Assembly (NCBI GenBank): GCA_025612245.1
Contig: JAAXKQ010000001.1
Span: forward strand, 248,001-312,000
Length of the DNA: 64,000 nt
Reading direction: 5' to 3'
Origin: Ignavibacteria bacterium
GTDB taxonomy: Bacteria; Bacteroidota; Ignavibacteria; Ignavibacteriales; SURF-24
Of this stretch, positions 15,336-24,991 are shown piece by piece. Every line of letters begins with the position of its first letter. Within the stretch, counting starts at the first letter, position 1. The notes under the pieces were generated by a model, which worked only from the letters and a program-made list of their open reading frames with translations, had not been told where the DNA came from and did not search any database. A program made the position numbers and the translations under genes.

Positions 15336-16705
15336 CAGTTCATCTCCATTATTTTTACTTCAGGAACGACCAGATCCTTAGGAATCAGGGCGGGCCAGTA
15401 TGCAACAACCTCACTTGGCTTGGGCCTGCCGCCGGCAAAGCCCGTAACTGCCGGAGGTCCTGTAAGTATCAAAGGAGCAATCTCCTTGCCGAATCTTTCA
15501 ATTGAATAGTAATCCTGCCCTCTTACTGCAACTCGAAGCATAACTTCGTTAATCTCGTTTTCATCCGGTTTAATGGCCAGCGGACCGTGGCAGGCGTTAT
15601 AGCCCACAAATTCCGTTCTGATCTCGTCGAACTTAAGTCCCAGATTGTCAAGTCTTTGCCTGAGGATTTTATCTGCAGCTTCGGCTTTCTTAAGAGCCTG
15701 CGGCCAGGAGTAGGTAAGGCTTCCAGAGGCAGAAAAGCCCGCCGAAAAAGAGCATGAGACCTTGTAAAACTCAGTCTCGGGACTCCCTTTGACGTTATAG
15801 ACCCTGACCCTGTTATCTCCCAGATCCTCCAGCTTAATGGAAGTAAAGTCGGCGATGCAGTCGGGTGTAATGTAAGCCTTTGGGTCTCCTATTTCATAGA
15901 CCAGCTGTTCTGCAACGGTTTCAAAGGAAACTCTGCCTCCCAGCTTTTCGTGCTTTGTTATGATGACGCTTCCATCCTGATAAGCCTCTGCAATTGGAAA
16001 TCCGATATCGGCCATGTTTTCTATAGATTCCCAGTCCCCCAGGAAGTTTCCTCCCGAGGCCTGAGCCCCGCATTCGAGTATATGCCCGGCAACGGTTCCG
16101 GAGGCAAGCAGGTCGTAGTCCGTTTTCTTCCAACCGAATTCATAAATCATTGGAGCCAGCGTAAGTCCCGTATCTGTTGTTCTGCCAGTAATTACGATGT
16201 CGGCTCCTTTTAAGAGGGCTTCAACGATCGGGAAAGCGCCGAAATAAACGTTAGCGCTGAGGATTTTATCCAGGTAGCGGCCGATAGATTCACCGGTTTC
16301 CATATTATTCAGGTGAGTTCCTGTGTGCACGAGGTCCTCAAGCCTGGGCTTAATATTGTCGCCAAGCACAATGCCCACTTTAAGACCATTAATTTCGAGG
16401 GCTTTTGCAACCTCGAAGACCGCCTCAGCGCAGGCCATGGGGTTAACGCCCCCGCCATTTGTAATTATTTTAATCCCTTTTTCTTTACAAACAGGCAGTA
16501 TCCTGCTCATCAGTTCAGGGATGTCCTTTGCATAGCCAAGTTTCGGGTTCTTATTTTTCTGCTTCTGCAGAATTGACATAGTTACCTCGGCCAGGTAATC
16601 CATAACAAGGTAATCTACCTCGCCTTTAGTCACCTGGTTAAAAGGTGCCTCAATTAAATCGCCCCAGAAACCCTGTCCGGATGCAATCCTGATCTTTTCC
16701 TTCAT
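15335..16705 (-). CDS. AtuA-family (DUF1446) protein
   Basis: 456 aa covering the main DUF1446 domain: ASGQGFWGD at the N-terminus, GGGVNP, GADIVITGRTTDTGL and NACHGPLAI. AtuA is the first gene of the Pseudomonas acyclic terpene (citronellol) utilisation cluster. Related proteins are widespread beside acyl-CoA carboxylases, but neither a carboxylase nor other atu genes occur in this window, so the role here is open. In Pseudomonas AtuA the two domains are one chain. Here the C-terminal domain is the next gene. It follows miaA by about 50 bp and is probably co-transcribed with it. Confidence 0.8.
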   Translation of the reverse strand: MKEKIRIASGQGFWGDLIEAPFNQVTKGEVDYLVMDYLAEVTMSILQKQKNKNPKLGYAKDIPELMSRILPVCKEKGIKIITNGGGVNPMACAEAVFEVAKALEINGLKVGIVLGDNIKPRLEDLVHTGTHLNNMETGESIGRYLDKILSANVYFGAFPIVEALLKGADIVITGRTTDTGLTLAPMIYEFGWKKTDYDLLASGTVAGHILECGAQASGGNFLGDWESIENMADIGFPIAEAYQDGSVIITKHEKLGGRVSFETVAEQLVYEIGDPKAYITPDCIADFTSIKLEDLGDNRVRVYNVKGSPETEFYKVSCSFSAGFSASGSLTYSWPQALKKAEAADKILRQRLDNLGLKFDEIRTEFVGYNACHGPLAIKPDENEINEVMLRVAVRGQDYYSIERFGKEIAPLILTGPPAVTGFAGGRPKPSEVVAYWPALIPKDLVVPEVKIMEMN

Positions 16706-16756
16706 GTTGGCTCTTTTAATGTTGTTGATGGGATAAAATAATATATTAAAAATTCC

Positions 16757-17677
16757 TTACTGAAGGAATTTCAAAATTTTATCCGGCACATTAAGCAGGT
16801 CATCAGAAGAAGAGATGTCGAACCAGTGAATTTTGTCGTCTCTTCTAAACCAGGTCATCTGGCGCTTTGCATAGCGTCTGGTATTTCTTTTGATGAGTTC
16901 AATTGCCCTTTCTAGCGTAATTTCGCCGGAAAGGTGCATTATAATTTCTTTATATCCCACGGTGTTGAGTGAGTTCAGGTCCTTGCTAAATCCCATAGCG
17001 AGTATAGTCCTAACCTCATCAATCAGTCCCAGCGAGATCATCTGGTCCACCCTGGTCTCTATATTCCTGTAAAGGATCTCCCTATCCCAGTTCAGACCGA
17101 ACTCAAGGAATTCAACGCCGAGGTTTCTTTCATATTCCTTGTGGTGCTCCAGTATCGAGCGCCCGGTAAGATGGAATACTTCAAGGGCGCGCATTACCCT
17201 TTTCCAGTTCTGCGGAAGCATTGTAGCGGCAGCCCCGGGGTCCACTTTCATCAGTTGGTCGTAGAGGAACTGCCTGCCGAAGGTATCCAGTTGAGACTTC
17301 AGTTCCTGCCTGAGCTCCTCGTCAGTTTCCGCTGTATTAAAGATTCCTTCTGTAAGCGCCTTTATATAGAGCCCTGAGCCCCCGGCTACTATTGGTATTT
17401 TGCCTTCCTGATGAAGTAAGTCAATAATATTAAGGGCGTCTTCCTCAAATTTCGAGACGTTAAAGTCCTCGTCTGGCTTTAGTGTCCCGATAAAATGGTG
17501 TTTAACATCTTTAAGCTCGCCAGGGCCTGGCTTAGCCGTACCGATGTCGAGATAACGGTAGACCTGCCTGCTGTCTGCTGAAATTATTTCCGTTGCGAGT
17601 AATTTAGCAAGAGAAATGCTGACCTGGGTTTTACCGGAGCACGTAGGGCCTGTGATAACAATTACTTTTCGTTCCAA
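16757..17677 (-). CDS. miaA: tRNA dimethylallyltransferase
   Basis: 306 aa. It transfers dimethylallyl from DMAPP to A37 of tRNAs reading UNN codons. The P-loop GPTCSGKT is at 10-17, the DxRQ motif is SADSRQVYRYLDIGTAKP near 35-52, and the tRNA-binding TRRYAKRQMTWFR is near the end. The start is TTG at 17677, inside the last codons of pcm (16-bp overlap), with GGAAG about six bases upstream. No ATG lies closer to the P-loop. Part of the pcm-miaA-AtuA transcript. Confidence 0.95.
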   Translation of the reverse strand: MERKVIVITGPTCSGKTQVSISLAKLLATEIISADSRQVYRYLDIGTAKPGPGELKDVKHHFIGTLKPDEDFNVSKFEEDALNIIDLLHQEGKIPIVAGGSGLYIKALTEGIFNTAETDEELRQELKSQLDTFGRQFLYDQLMKVDPGAAATMLPQNWKRVMRALEVFHLTGRSILEHHKEYERNLGVEFLEFGLNWDREILYRNIETRVDQMISLGLIDEVRTILAMGFSKDLNSLNTVGYKEIIMHLSGEITLERAIELIKRNTRRYAKRQMTWFRRDDKIHWFDISSSDDLLNVPDKILKFLQ

Positions 17678-18300
17678 CCTTCTCTTCCGATAAGGGGTAC
17701 AAAGGCAAACTTCGGGACCTCTTCGGTCTCGAAAGATTCCTCACCCGTTTTGGTGATAATCTTAAGTGTCTGGGATTTTTTATCCCCGACGGGAATTACC
17801 AGTCTTCCTCCAACCTCGAGCTGCTTTTTGAGGTTAAGGGGAACAACGGGGCTACCCGCGGTAACAATTATGCCGTCATATGGGGCAAACTCAGACCATC
17901 CAATGGTCCCGTCGCCAATGCGGCAGACGGCGCGGACGCCGAGTTTATCGAAAAGTTTTTGTGTCCTGAGGGATATTTCTGCATTACGTTCAATTGTATA
18001 GACTCTCATTCCCATCCTGTGGAGAATTGCCGCCTGATAGCCCGAGCCGGTACCGATCTCGAGGACTTTACTGCCTGTTTTAAGCCTCAGTGCCTGTGTC
18101 ATAAAGGCAACCGTATAAGGCTGTGAAATTGTCTGTCCATAACCGATCGGCAGAGCCACGTCTTTATATGCATGAGAAATCATGATTTCCGGGACGAAAA
18201 GGTGCCTTTCTACTTCTGAGAGAGCTTTAAGCACCGCTTTGTCAGTTATTCCATTACTTTCCAGTTTCCGAACTAAATCTTCTCTTTCTCTTTCGTACAT
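17662..18300 (-). CDS. pcm: Protein-L-isoaspartate O-methyltransferase
   Basis: 212 aa SAM-dependent methyltransferase that begins repair of isoaspartyl residues in damaged proteins. The SAM-binding motif VLEIGTGSGYQAA is near 82-94, with GYGQTISQPY ahead of it and GDGTIGW and APYDGIIVTAG after it, all typical of PCMT. The length matches the family. First gene of the minus-strand group. Its end overlaps miaA. Confidence 0.94.
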   Translation of the reverse strand: MYEREREDLVRKLESNGITDKAVLKALSEVERHLFVPEIMISHAYKDVALPIGYGQTISQPYTVAFMTQALRLKTGSKVLEIGTGSGYQAAILHRMGMRVYTIERNAEISLRTQKLFDKLGVRAVCRIGDGTIGWSEFAPYDGIIVTAGSPVVPLNLKKQLEVGGRLVIPVGDKKSQTLKIITKTGEESFETEEVPKFAFVPLIGREGWNEK

Positions 18301-18364
18301 TTTTATGATAAAATATTAATAAATACAAAGCAATTTAAACTTTATTTAGGTCAAATTAAATATT

Positions 18365-18910
18365 ATGTTTGCAGAAAATATAAGTAACACCATGATTGAA
18401 TCCTTACTTGGCGCATTTTTAATAATGGCAATGCGTGTCTGCGACGTGACAATCGGGACAATGCGGACCATACTTGTTGTTCAGGGGAAAAAATACTACG
18501 CCGGACTTGCGGGATTTTTTGAGGTTCTGATCTGGATTACGGCGATGCGTTACATAGTTCAGCACATGGACGCAACAATAAACCTTTTCGGTTATGCCGG
18601 AGGCTTTGCTCTTGGAAACGTGCTTGGAATAACGCTCGAGCAGAAGATTGGCCTGGGCTTCATTCAGCTAAATGTAATATCCAGGCATTGTACGGACGCA
18701 ATTGCCGACATGCTAAGGAAATCGAACTATGGCGTTACAATACTTCCGGGCGAAGGAGGCACTGGAGGCGTATCGATAATGGTAGTGGTATTAAAGAGGA
18801 AGCAGCAGAAGACTGCAGTTGGCCTCATAGAATCTGTAGACCCCAAGGCGTTTATTTCCATTCAACCCTCGGTTCCTTACAGGGGGTTTATGCACGGATC
18901 GAGAAAATGA
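18365..18910 (+). CDS. UPF0316 membrane protein (DUF5698 plus DUF2179)
   Basis: 181 aa. Three hydrophobic segments in residues 12-90 (including the RVCDVTIGTMRTI motif typical of the family) are followed by a cytoplasmic DUF2179 domain (about 100-175) with GYGVTILPGEGG-like spacing (here NYGVTILPGEGG) and VVLKRK. DUF2179 domains bind small ligands in other families. The function of UPF0316 proteins is unknown. Divergent from pcm. Confidence 0.8.
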   Translation: MFAENISNTMIESLLGAFLIMAMRVCDVTIGTMRTILVVQGKKYYAGLAGFFEVLIWITAMRYIVQHMDATINLFGYAGGFALGNVLGITLEQKIGLGFIQLNVISRHCTDAIADMLRKSNYGVTILPGEGGTGGVSIMVVVLKRKQQKTAVGLIESVDPKAFISIQPSVPYRGFMHGSRK

Positions 18911-18940
18911 AATATTTTACTAGTTTTTTTAAGAAAGTAT

Positions 18941-18969
18941 TTGCAAAATAAACGAAACGGTGGTATATT
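18941..18969 (+). promoter_or_regulatory. promoter of tRNA-Gly(GCC)
   Basis: TTGCAA at 18941-18946, a 17-base spacer, TATATT at 18964-18969, about 40 bases before the tRNA. The same stretch also reads as TTTG, 20 bases, TATATTTA, close to the Bacteroidota TTTG/TAnnTTTG promoter. Confidence 0.6.
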
Positions 18970-19010
18970 TAATGCACAATTTTTAAGATTGTTCTCAACA
19001 AAAATGAAAC

Positions 19011-19083
<73 letters not shown>

Positions 19084-19088
19084 CTAGG

Positions 19089-19118
19089 ATCCACTTACCA
19101 CATGAGTGGATTTTTTGT
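19089..19118 (+). terminator. terminator after tRNA-Gly
   Basis: 7-bp stem 19089-19095 / 19105-19111 followed by a T-run. Confidence 0.8.
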
Positions 19119-19225
19119 TTATAGCTTACTGGCGCCATAGCCCTTTATTCAGGGCGGATCCAAGGGCGCTTTTGTAAAAAAAATCAATCGCATTTTAATT
19201 TTATTATTTTTAGATTTGTTTATCG

Positions 19226-19299
19226 GGCGCTGTAGCCAAGTGGTCCAAGGCGAAGGTCTGCAAAACCTTTATTCGTCGGTTCGAATCCGACCGGCGCCT
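19226..19299 (+). tRNA. tRNA-Cys(GCA)
   Basis: 74 nt. The acceptor GGCGCTG pairs with CGGCGCC (one G-U), the anticodon loop CTGCAAA gives GCA, the T-stem is GTCGG/CCGAC, and the discriminator is T. No encoded CCA. Confidence 0.97.
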
Positions 19300-19305
19300 C
19301 TATTG

Positions 19306-19337
19306 AAAGCTCAAAATGAAAGTTTTGAGCTTTTTTT
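19306..19337 (+). terminator. terminator after tRNA-Cys
   Basis: 11-bp inverted repeat 19306-19316 / 19323-19333 with a run of T. Confidence 0.85.
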
Positions 19338-19413
19338 GTGCCCTGTCCTTTATAAAGTTTCAAGTTAAAGATATATCCGGTTCACTTGATCTGAAGAAAA
19401 AGCTAAAAGCATA

Positions 19414-22266
19414 CTACTTTGAAATTTCCACCTTCTTGCCTTCATATAAAACAGGCATTCCTGTTTTCTGAGAAATTTCTGAACTTGCAGTACTATTCCG
19501 GTTAACCCAGATTATATTCAGTTTAATTTTTTCAGGCATTCCCGGAAAACTTCCCGTTCTTTGACCAATAGTAAGCTTTTGTTCTTTTTCGCTCCAGCGG
19601 ATCGGAACAATTGAATATGCGCCCTTCTCATAATTGTAATTATCCCCTTCGTCGTCATACAGGTCAAATGCCGCATCGGCGCCCGTGTAAACCCTGATCT
19701 CAATTGGGGCGCCCGACTTTTCGGAGGCATAATTTAAATCGGGTCCCATGGGAATAATTGAGCCGGCTTTAACGTACAAAGGGATAATGTCTATCGGCAC
19801 TTCGCGCCTTAGAGTCTTTCCGCCAAGGACGTGCTCGCCTGTCCAGAAATCGTACCATCCTCCCTGAACTTCAGGAAGGTAGACTGATCTTATGCCGCTT
19901 TCACGCGAGGGGTCATAGTGCTTAAGAACCATACCCGGAGTTTTCCATGCAAAGCGCAGCTTTGTAGAGTTTGCAAGGCGGGCAAATTCGATTTTAAAAG
20001 TGTGCCAGCAGCCTGCGTCTAAAGGCATTAAGATCCGGTATGTTGTATCAATTCCCTTATTGTTCCAGCCATCTAGGATCTCATTGCCATCCATAAAAAA
20101 TCTAACCGCATCGTCACTTGTAAGCCAGAGTTCATACTCTCCTGCGCTTAGGCTTCTGAAGGAACCCGTCCAGCGCATGCTGTTTTTCTCCCAGTTTACC
20201 TGTGGGGGAAGATCGCGCCCCAGGTAAAGGTCAAAGAGCGTCTCACTCTGGAGGCTGTCCACCTTAAGCGTGTCGAAATTTGTCCCGCTGAAATATTCAG
20301 CCCTGTAGAATCCTGGTTTCCCTTCAGGCGTTTTCAGGCATGAAGGCGGAATGAGCCTGTTTTCATAGCCCTCGCCGTAATACATGTGCTCTGTAACGGG
20401 ATTAACCATTATCGAAGGCCCGAACATGAACTGGTCCGCAATATGAAAGACACACGTATCGGACGGGAAATCCATCACAAGGCCGCGCATTATTGTATAG
20501 CCGTTATGTTCAACCTGATAGGCAAGCGAGTAAATATATGGCAAAAGGCGGTAACGCAGACGGTCATATTTTACTATTGCCTCATAAGCCCAGTCGCCCT
20601 CCTTCCCGAAAGTCCAGGGCTCGCGTGGTACATCGGTGCCATGGGAGCGGAATATCGGATTAAATGCCCCAAACTGGAACCAGCGCACATAAAGTTCTCG
20701 GTAGCCGGGGTCATCGGCTCCACCCGGAAAACCCCCGTAGCGGCTTACGTGAAAGCCACCGATGTCGTTTGTCCAGTAAGGGATTCCTGACATCGAAAAG
20801 TTAAGGCCTGCGGGGATCTGGTTGCGGAAGACAAGCCAGTTTGCTACAATGTCCCCCGACCAGGTAGTAGCGGCATTTCTCTGCTGCCCCAGGAAGGCCG
20901 AACGCGTTAGGATATAGACGCGTTTAGAGGGATCTGCGGCTCTTTGCCCCTCATAGACGGCTTTAGTAGTCATTAAGGAATACGGATTAAGGTACCTGGC
21001 CATGGTGCCAAGCGCATTGCTTCGGGCTTCCTTAATGGACCTTTCCGTTGGGGCGAGCACTACCTCAGGCTCCGTGGCATCCATCCAGAAGGCATCGACT
21101 CCGAGGGAAAAGAGTCCTTTATTAACCTCATTCCAGTATATCTTCCGTGCCAGAGAGCTATAGGCATCATAGGTATGTCCGTCCGTCCAGTGGTAAGGCT
21201 GGTATAAGAGTCCATTTTTATACAGCTCATTGTATAATTCAGTCCTTTGCCCGGCAACGGGCCATATGCTGACCATTAAATGAGTGTGATATTGCCTGTG
21301 CAGGGAATCTATCATTCCTCTTGGATCGGGGTATCGCACGGAGTCAAATCTCATGGCATTCCAATACCGGTTGTCGTCACCCCAGTACTGCCAGTCCTGC
21401 ACGATACAGTCAACGGGTATATTCAGCTCCCGGAATTTCCTGGCCGCATTAAGGATCTCATTTTGAGTTTTGTAGCGTTCTTTCGACTGGAAGTACCCGT
21501 ATGCCCAGCGGCTGTACATTGGAGCCCGACCCGTAGCCAGGCGGTAGCCCATGATCACCTCATCCATGTCATGCCCTGAGATGAAGTAATAGTCTATGTT
21601 ATCCGCAACCTCAAAGTAGAAGTATGTGCTGTCCTCACGGTCCTTAAACCGGATTTTGGAATAGTTATCTAACAAGAGACCGTATTTTTTTGTCGATAAA
21701 ATAAAAGGGACTACAGCCCGGGTATTTTCCTGCACCAGGGTTTCCTCATGCCCCCTGTAGTTCATAAGGCCATCCTGGAACTGCCCCAGGCCATAAATGC
21801 CCTCATCAGGCGTAAATTCAAGGTTCAGTTGGGCGTTATAAGTACGCTCCCCAAGGACAACTGCCGGGGTAAAAATTGCGGCAGAAGCCGGGTTTTCATG
21901 AAGGAGGATATTGCCAAGGGAATCTGAAAAGGTTACTGCGCCGGAATTTGGGTCTGCTATTATCTGAAGCTTATCAGTTTCAATTATTATGCTGTTTGGT
22001 GTGCTGCTTACTTCAAAAGGCACCCTGCTGTTCCAGCTATTGATTACTGAAAGGCTCGTCCGTGGAAGAATTGTTTTTTTAGGGCCGTGGAGGATGCGTA
22101 TGACATTTCCGGAGCAAATTACAATCTGAAGCCCGCCAGCAGGAAGCCTTACGGTAACGGAGGAATCGTTCCTTTCGAAACGTTCCTGGGAAAGTGATAT
22201 ATTTGGCGATGCAACCAGAAGAACGGCTACGGCAAGAGCAATGGATCTGTAAAACATGGATGACAT
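19414..22266 (-). CDS. Secreted GH31 alpha-glycosidase (alpha-xylosidase-like) with PA14 module
   Basis: 950 aa with a signal peptide (MSSMFYRS to ISLSQ). N-terminal mutarotase-like beta-sandwich, then the GH31 barrel. The nucleophile Asp is in FWMDATEPE (about 393) and the acid/base Asp is in TWSGDI (about 470), followed by GIPYWTNDIGGF. A PA14-type carbohydrate-binding module (about 652-780, AEYFSG to LRFAWKTPG) sits after the barrel, inside the C-terminal region, followed by a DUF5110-like beta domain. GH31 enzymes with PA14 often act on xyloglucan side chains (alpha-xylosidase). Alpha-glucosidase is the alternative. The ATG at 22266 gives a clean signal peptide; upstream starts lack a ribosome site. 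No T9SS tail. Confidence 0.88.
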   Translation of the reverse strand: MSSMFYRSIALAVAVLLVASPNISLSQERFERNDSSVTVRLPAGGLQIVICSGNVIRILHGPKKTILPRTSLSVINSWNSRVPFEVSSTPNSIIIETDKLQIIADPNSGAVTFSDSLGNILLHENPASAAIFTPAVVLGERTYNAQLNLEFTPDEGIYGLGQFQDGLMNYRGHEETLVQENTRAVVPFILSTKKYGLLLDNYSKIRFKDREDSTYFYFEVADNIDYYFISGHDMDEVIMGYRLATGRAPMYSRWAYGYFQSKERYKTQNEILNAARKFRELNIPVDCIVQDWQYWGDDNRYWNAMRFDSVRYPDPRGMIDSLHRQYHTHLMVSIWPVAGQRTELYNELYKNGLLYQPYHWTDGHTYDAYSSLARKIYWNEVNKGLFSLGVDAFWMDATEPEVVLAPTERSIKEARSNALGTMARYLNPYSLMTTKAVYEGQRAADPSKRVYILTRSAFLGQQRNAATTWSGDIVANWLVFRNQIPAGLNFSMSGIPYWTNDIGGFHVSRYGGFPGGADDPGYRELYVRWFQFGAFNPIFRSHGTDVPREPWTFGKEGDWAYEAIVKYDRLRYRLLPYIYSLAYQVEHNGYTIMRGLVMDFPSDTCVFHIADQFMFGPSIMVNPVTEHMYYGEGYENRLIPPSCLKTPEGKPGFYRAEYFSGTNFDTLKVDSLQSETLFDLYLGRDLPPQVNWEKNSMRWTGSFRSLSAGEYELWLTSDDAVRFFMDGNEILDGWNNKGIDTTYRILMPLDAGCWHTFKIEFARLANSTKLRFAWKTPGMVLKHYDPSRESGIRSVYLPEVQGGWYDFWTGEHVLGGKTLRREVPIDIIPLYVKAGSIIPMGPDLNYASEKSGAPIEIRVYTGADAAFDLYDDEGDNYNYEKGAYSIVPIRWSEKEQKLTIGQRTGSFPGMPEKIKLNIIWVNRNSTASSEISQKTGMPVLYEGKKVEISK

Positions 22267-22548
22267 ATTCTGTTTACCTGCTTTCTTTGCTGTCAAGATA
22301 ATTCTTCCATATTTCATAAGCAAGATGTCGCAGAAATCCCTGCTTTTTTTCGCTACTTACTTGTATTTCCCAAATGAATAAGCTAAGTTTCTATTGCAAA
22401 GATAATTTGACACCTTGTTCCCTGCTACTAGTGTTTTTTGCTTTATGATTAAAAACCGGTTTGTATGAAAGTATTTGAATCCGGCATTATATAAGTTCTC
22501 ATGAGATTATACTACTTATTTCCATAAATTTTGCACAGGAGATTTCTC
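22267..22548. other. divergent intergenic region
   Basis: 282 bp between the GH31 gene (-) and the first Asp-box gene (+). It must hold both promoters. I saw no clear hexamer pair and no coding sequence. Confidence 0.4.
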
Positions 22549-24756
22549 ATGAAAGTAAAATTACTTTCCTTATTATTCTTTTCACTTTTTACCTGCCTTT
22601 ATGCTCAGAATGAATTCTGGCAGAAAGTTTCGCATGTGGATGCAGGAAATTCAGTATCCATGGCCGTTGATTCACTGGGATATGTTTACAACGGGACCAG
22701 CGATGAGGGACTCTTCCAGTCGACTGACCACGGCAAGACCTGGAAAAAGCTGGAAACAGGCTTTTATAAGGCAACCGTCAAAAAAGTCAGGGTTATTCCG
22801 GATGGCAGTATTGCCGTCCTTACTGCAGACTACGGTATTCTCATATCCAAGGATCATGGAAAAACATGGAGGCAGAGAATTGGTTCACTTAATGCACAAG
22901 ACATTCTTACCATGAGCGCCAGTTCCGAATATCTCCTTGCCGGTACGTCAAATGGTCTTTACAAATCATCTGACGGCGGTAACAGTTGGAAAGCTGATAG
23001 TGCTTTCAGCGGAATGAAAGTAGTTGAAATTGAATATTTGAATGGTGTGCTTTTCTGTTTCAGTCGGAAGGATAATTTCGTTTTTGCCACTTCTACAGAT
23101 GGGGGCCACTCATGGGTCGTTTCATCGCTCCGTTATGAGGGGTTCGATTATGTTAATGCCTCATTTGCATATTTACCTTCCGCAGGGAAAGTCTTCTGCG
23201 CCTTAAGTTCTACACTTGATCAGAATAGCTATCGGAGGTGGGTTTATTCCAACGATACGGGGAAAACATGGAGTAATTATAACCCCGGTGGATACGTAAA
23301 CTCATGGATTGCCGACACATCAGGGAATCTGTATGCGGCATGCTTCAAATCCGGAGTAATTAAATCATCCGATATGGGAGTTACATGGCAGAAATCAGGC
23401 AGCGGAATAAGCAACACTTTCATTCAATCAATTGCATTCGATCCGAAGGGAAGGATTTATGCCGGTACAACGGGCAGCGTGATTAGTTCAAATGACAATG
23501 GGAAAAGCTGGGAAAGTTATACGACAGGCTTAAACAATACTGGTATTAGCGAAGTAGCAGTTGATCTAAACGGAAACATTTATGCGTCCTTCTATGATGG
23601 TTTTTATTGGTCAAAAGATAAGGGCGCAAACTGGCAGGCCGTTACAGAAGGGCTTAATATGTTATCACTTTCCAGACTGCGGCAGATTAATAACAATATA
23701 TTTATTTATTCAGAAGAATTTTATGGGATGGATATCTTTATAAATGACTGCCATAGATTCAACCAGGCCCTGAATAAGTGGACAAGTTGCGATTCAAGTA
23801 TTTTTGTATTTATAGATGAATTAGCCAAGGATAATAATGGCGACATTTATTCTTTTTACCAACATTACTCACGTGGTATGTCGAGTTGTATATATAGATC
23901 GACTGATGACGGAAAAACCTGGACTTACCGTGATTTGGACGTTGATAGCAAGTCTTCTTTTACAATTGATGCAAAGGGAACTTTCTTTCTTACAACTTCA
24001 TCTAGCCGTGGTATAATAAAGAGTTACGATAAAGGAATGACCTGGGAATCTACCGGTTACAGCGAAAAATCCGCAAAAAAAATCAGATCCAGCTCAAAGG
24101 GATACCTTTTTTTGCAAACTGATGACAATAGAATGCTTTTATCGAAAGATGGGGGGAGCTCGTGGACAAGCATAATAGATAATTTTCCGAACTCAGGAAT
24201 CGCTGATTTTTATTTGGACAGTAAAGACCGCATATATATCTTAGATAAACTGAGACATCTTTACTACTCTGCTGACAACGGGGGAAAATGGACATCAATA
24301 ACGAATAATCTTCTTGGTCCAGGTATTAAATGCATTGCATTAGGTCCGGACTTGAGCATTTACGCTGTCACACTTTCAGGAGAAATATACAGGACTACTG
24401 AGCTGGGATATTCTGGCGGGTCCACAGATTCGACCGGTACACCTAATATAAATGATCCAAAAGATTCTACAAATGCGTCAATTTCCGCTCCCAAAGACTA
24501 TTCTTTATCCCAGAATTACCCAAACCCGTTTAACCCGAATACGACCATCAGCTATGCAATTCCTCACGCAGGAAATGTAAGCATAAGCCTTTTTGACGCC
24601 CTTGGAAATAAGGTCATGGATCTTGTGAATGAGTACAAGTCTGAGGGCATTTACAAGGTTAACTTTGACGGGAAGAACTTTGCAAGCGGGGTTTACTTCT
24701 ACAGAATACATTCCGGGAACTACATTGAAACTAAAAAGCTGATGCTTATTAAGTAA
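22549..24756 (+). CDS. Secreted Asp-box beta-propeller protein with T9SS sorting domain (copy 1)
   Basis: 735 aa. Signal peptide ending at LYAQ, then twelve Asp-box repeats (S-x-D-x-G-x-x-W, e.g. STDHGKTW, SSDGGNSW, SNDNGKSW) spread over about residues 45-620. This is a BNR/sortilin-like propeller that may be ten-bladed or two linked propellers. The last ~85 residues are a T9SS type A sorting domain beginning at NYPNPFNP and ending in KKLMLIK. The protein should be exported and released or anchored at the surface. No catalytic sialidase Arg triad was recognised, so no enzyme activity is claimed. AGGAG site before the ATG. Paralog of the next gene. Confidence 0.85.
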   Translation: MKVKLLSLLFFSLFTCLYAQNEFWQKVSHVDAGNSVSMAVDSLGYVYNGTSDEGLFQSTDHGKTWKKLETGFYKATVKKVRVIPDGSIAVLTADYGILISKDHGKTWRQRIGSLNAQDILTMSASSEYLLAGTSNGLYKSSDGGNSWKADSAFSGMKVVEIEYLNGVLFCFSRKDNFVFATSTDGGHSWVVSSLRYEGFDYVNASFAYLPSAGKVFCALSSTLDQNSYRRWVYSNDTGKTWSNYNPGGYVNSWIADTSGNLYAACFKSGVIKSSDMGVTWQKSGSGISNTFIQSIAFDPKGRIYAGTTGSVISSNDNGKSWESYTTGLNNTGISEVAVDLNGNIYASFYDGFYWSKDKGANWQAVTEGLNMLSLSRLRQINNNIFIYSEEFYGMDIFINDCHRFNQALNKWTSCDSSIFVFIDELAKDNNGDIYSFYQHYSRGMSSCIYRSTDDGKTWTYRDLDVDSKSSFTIDAKGTFFLTTSSSRGIIKSYDKGMTWESTGYSEKSAKKIRSSSKGYLFLQTDDNRMLLSKDGGSSWTSIIDNFPNSGIADFYLDSKDRIYILDKLRHLYYSADNGGKWTSITNNLLGPGIKCIALGPDLSIYAVTLSGEIYRTTELGYSGGSTDSTGTPNINDPKDSTNASISAPKDYSLSQNYPNPFNPNTTISYAIPHAGNVSISLFDALGNKVMDLVNEYKSEGIYKVNFDGKNFASGVYFYRIHSGNYIETKKLMLIK

Positions 24757-24768
24757 GGCTTTCTGTTA
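24497..24768 (+). repeat. 272-bp direct repeat, copy 1 (T9SS tail)
   Basis: Identical by eye, base for base, to 26907-27178 (offset 2410). It covers the whole sorting domain, the stop codon and 12 bases after it. The genes diverge strongly immediately outside it. Confidence 0.95.
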
Positions 24769-24784
24769 GAAGAGATATTTGAGT

Positions 24785-24820
24785 GTGAAATAGCTGGATA
24801 AATTTATCCGGCTATTTCAC
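24785..24820 (+). terminator. hairpin terminator after copy 1
   Basis: 18-bp near-perfect palindrome (24785-24802 / 24803-24820, one G-U) followed by a short T-rich stretch. Confidence 0.7.
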
Positions 24821-24991
24821 TTTCTGAATTTTTGAATAAAGTTAGTTTTTCCTATCATTTTATAGATACAAAAGTGTTTCTGATACAAATCTCCCAATCC
24901 TCAAAATGACAGGAAATTTCAGCTTTACTTTCTGAATGTAAATTCCTGAGATATTGCGGTAAACCAGTAAAACTGCAAAAGGAGGATTTTC

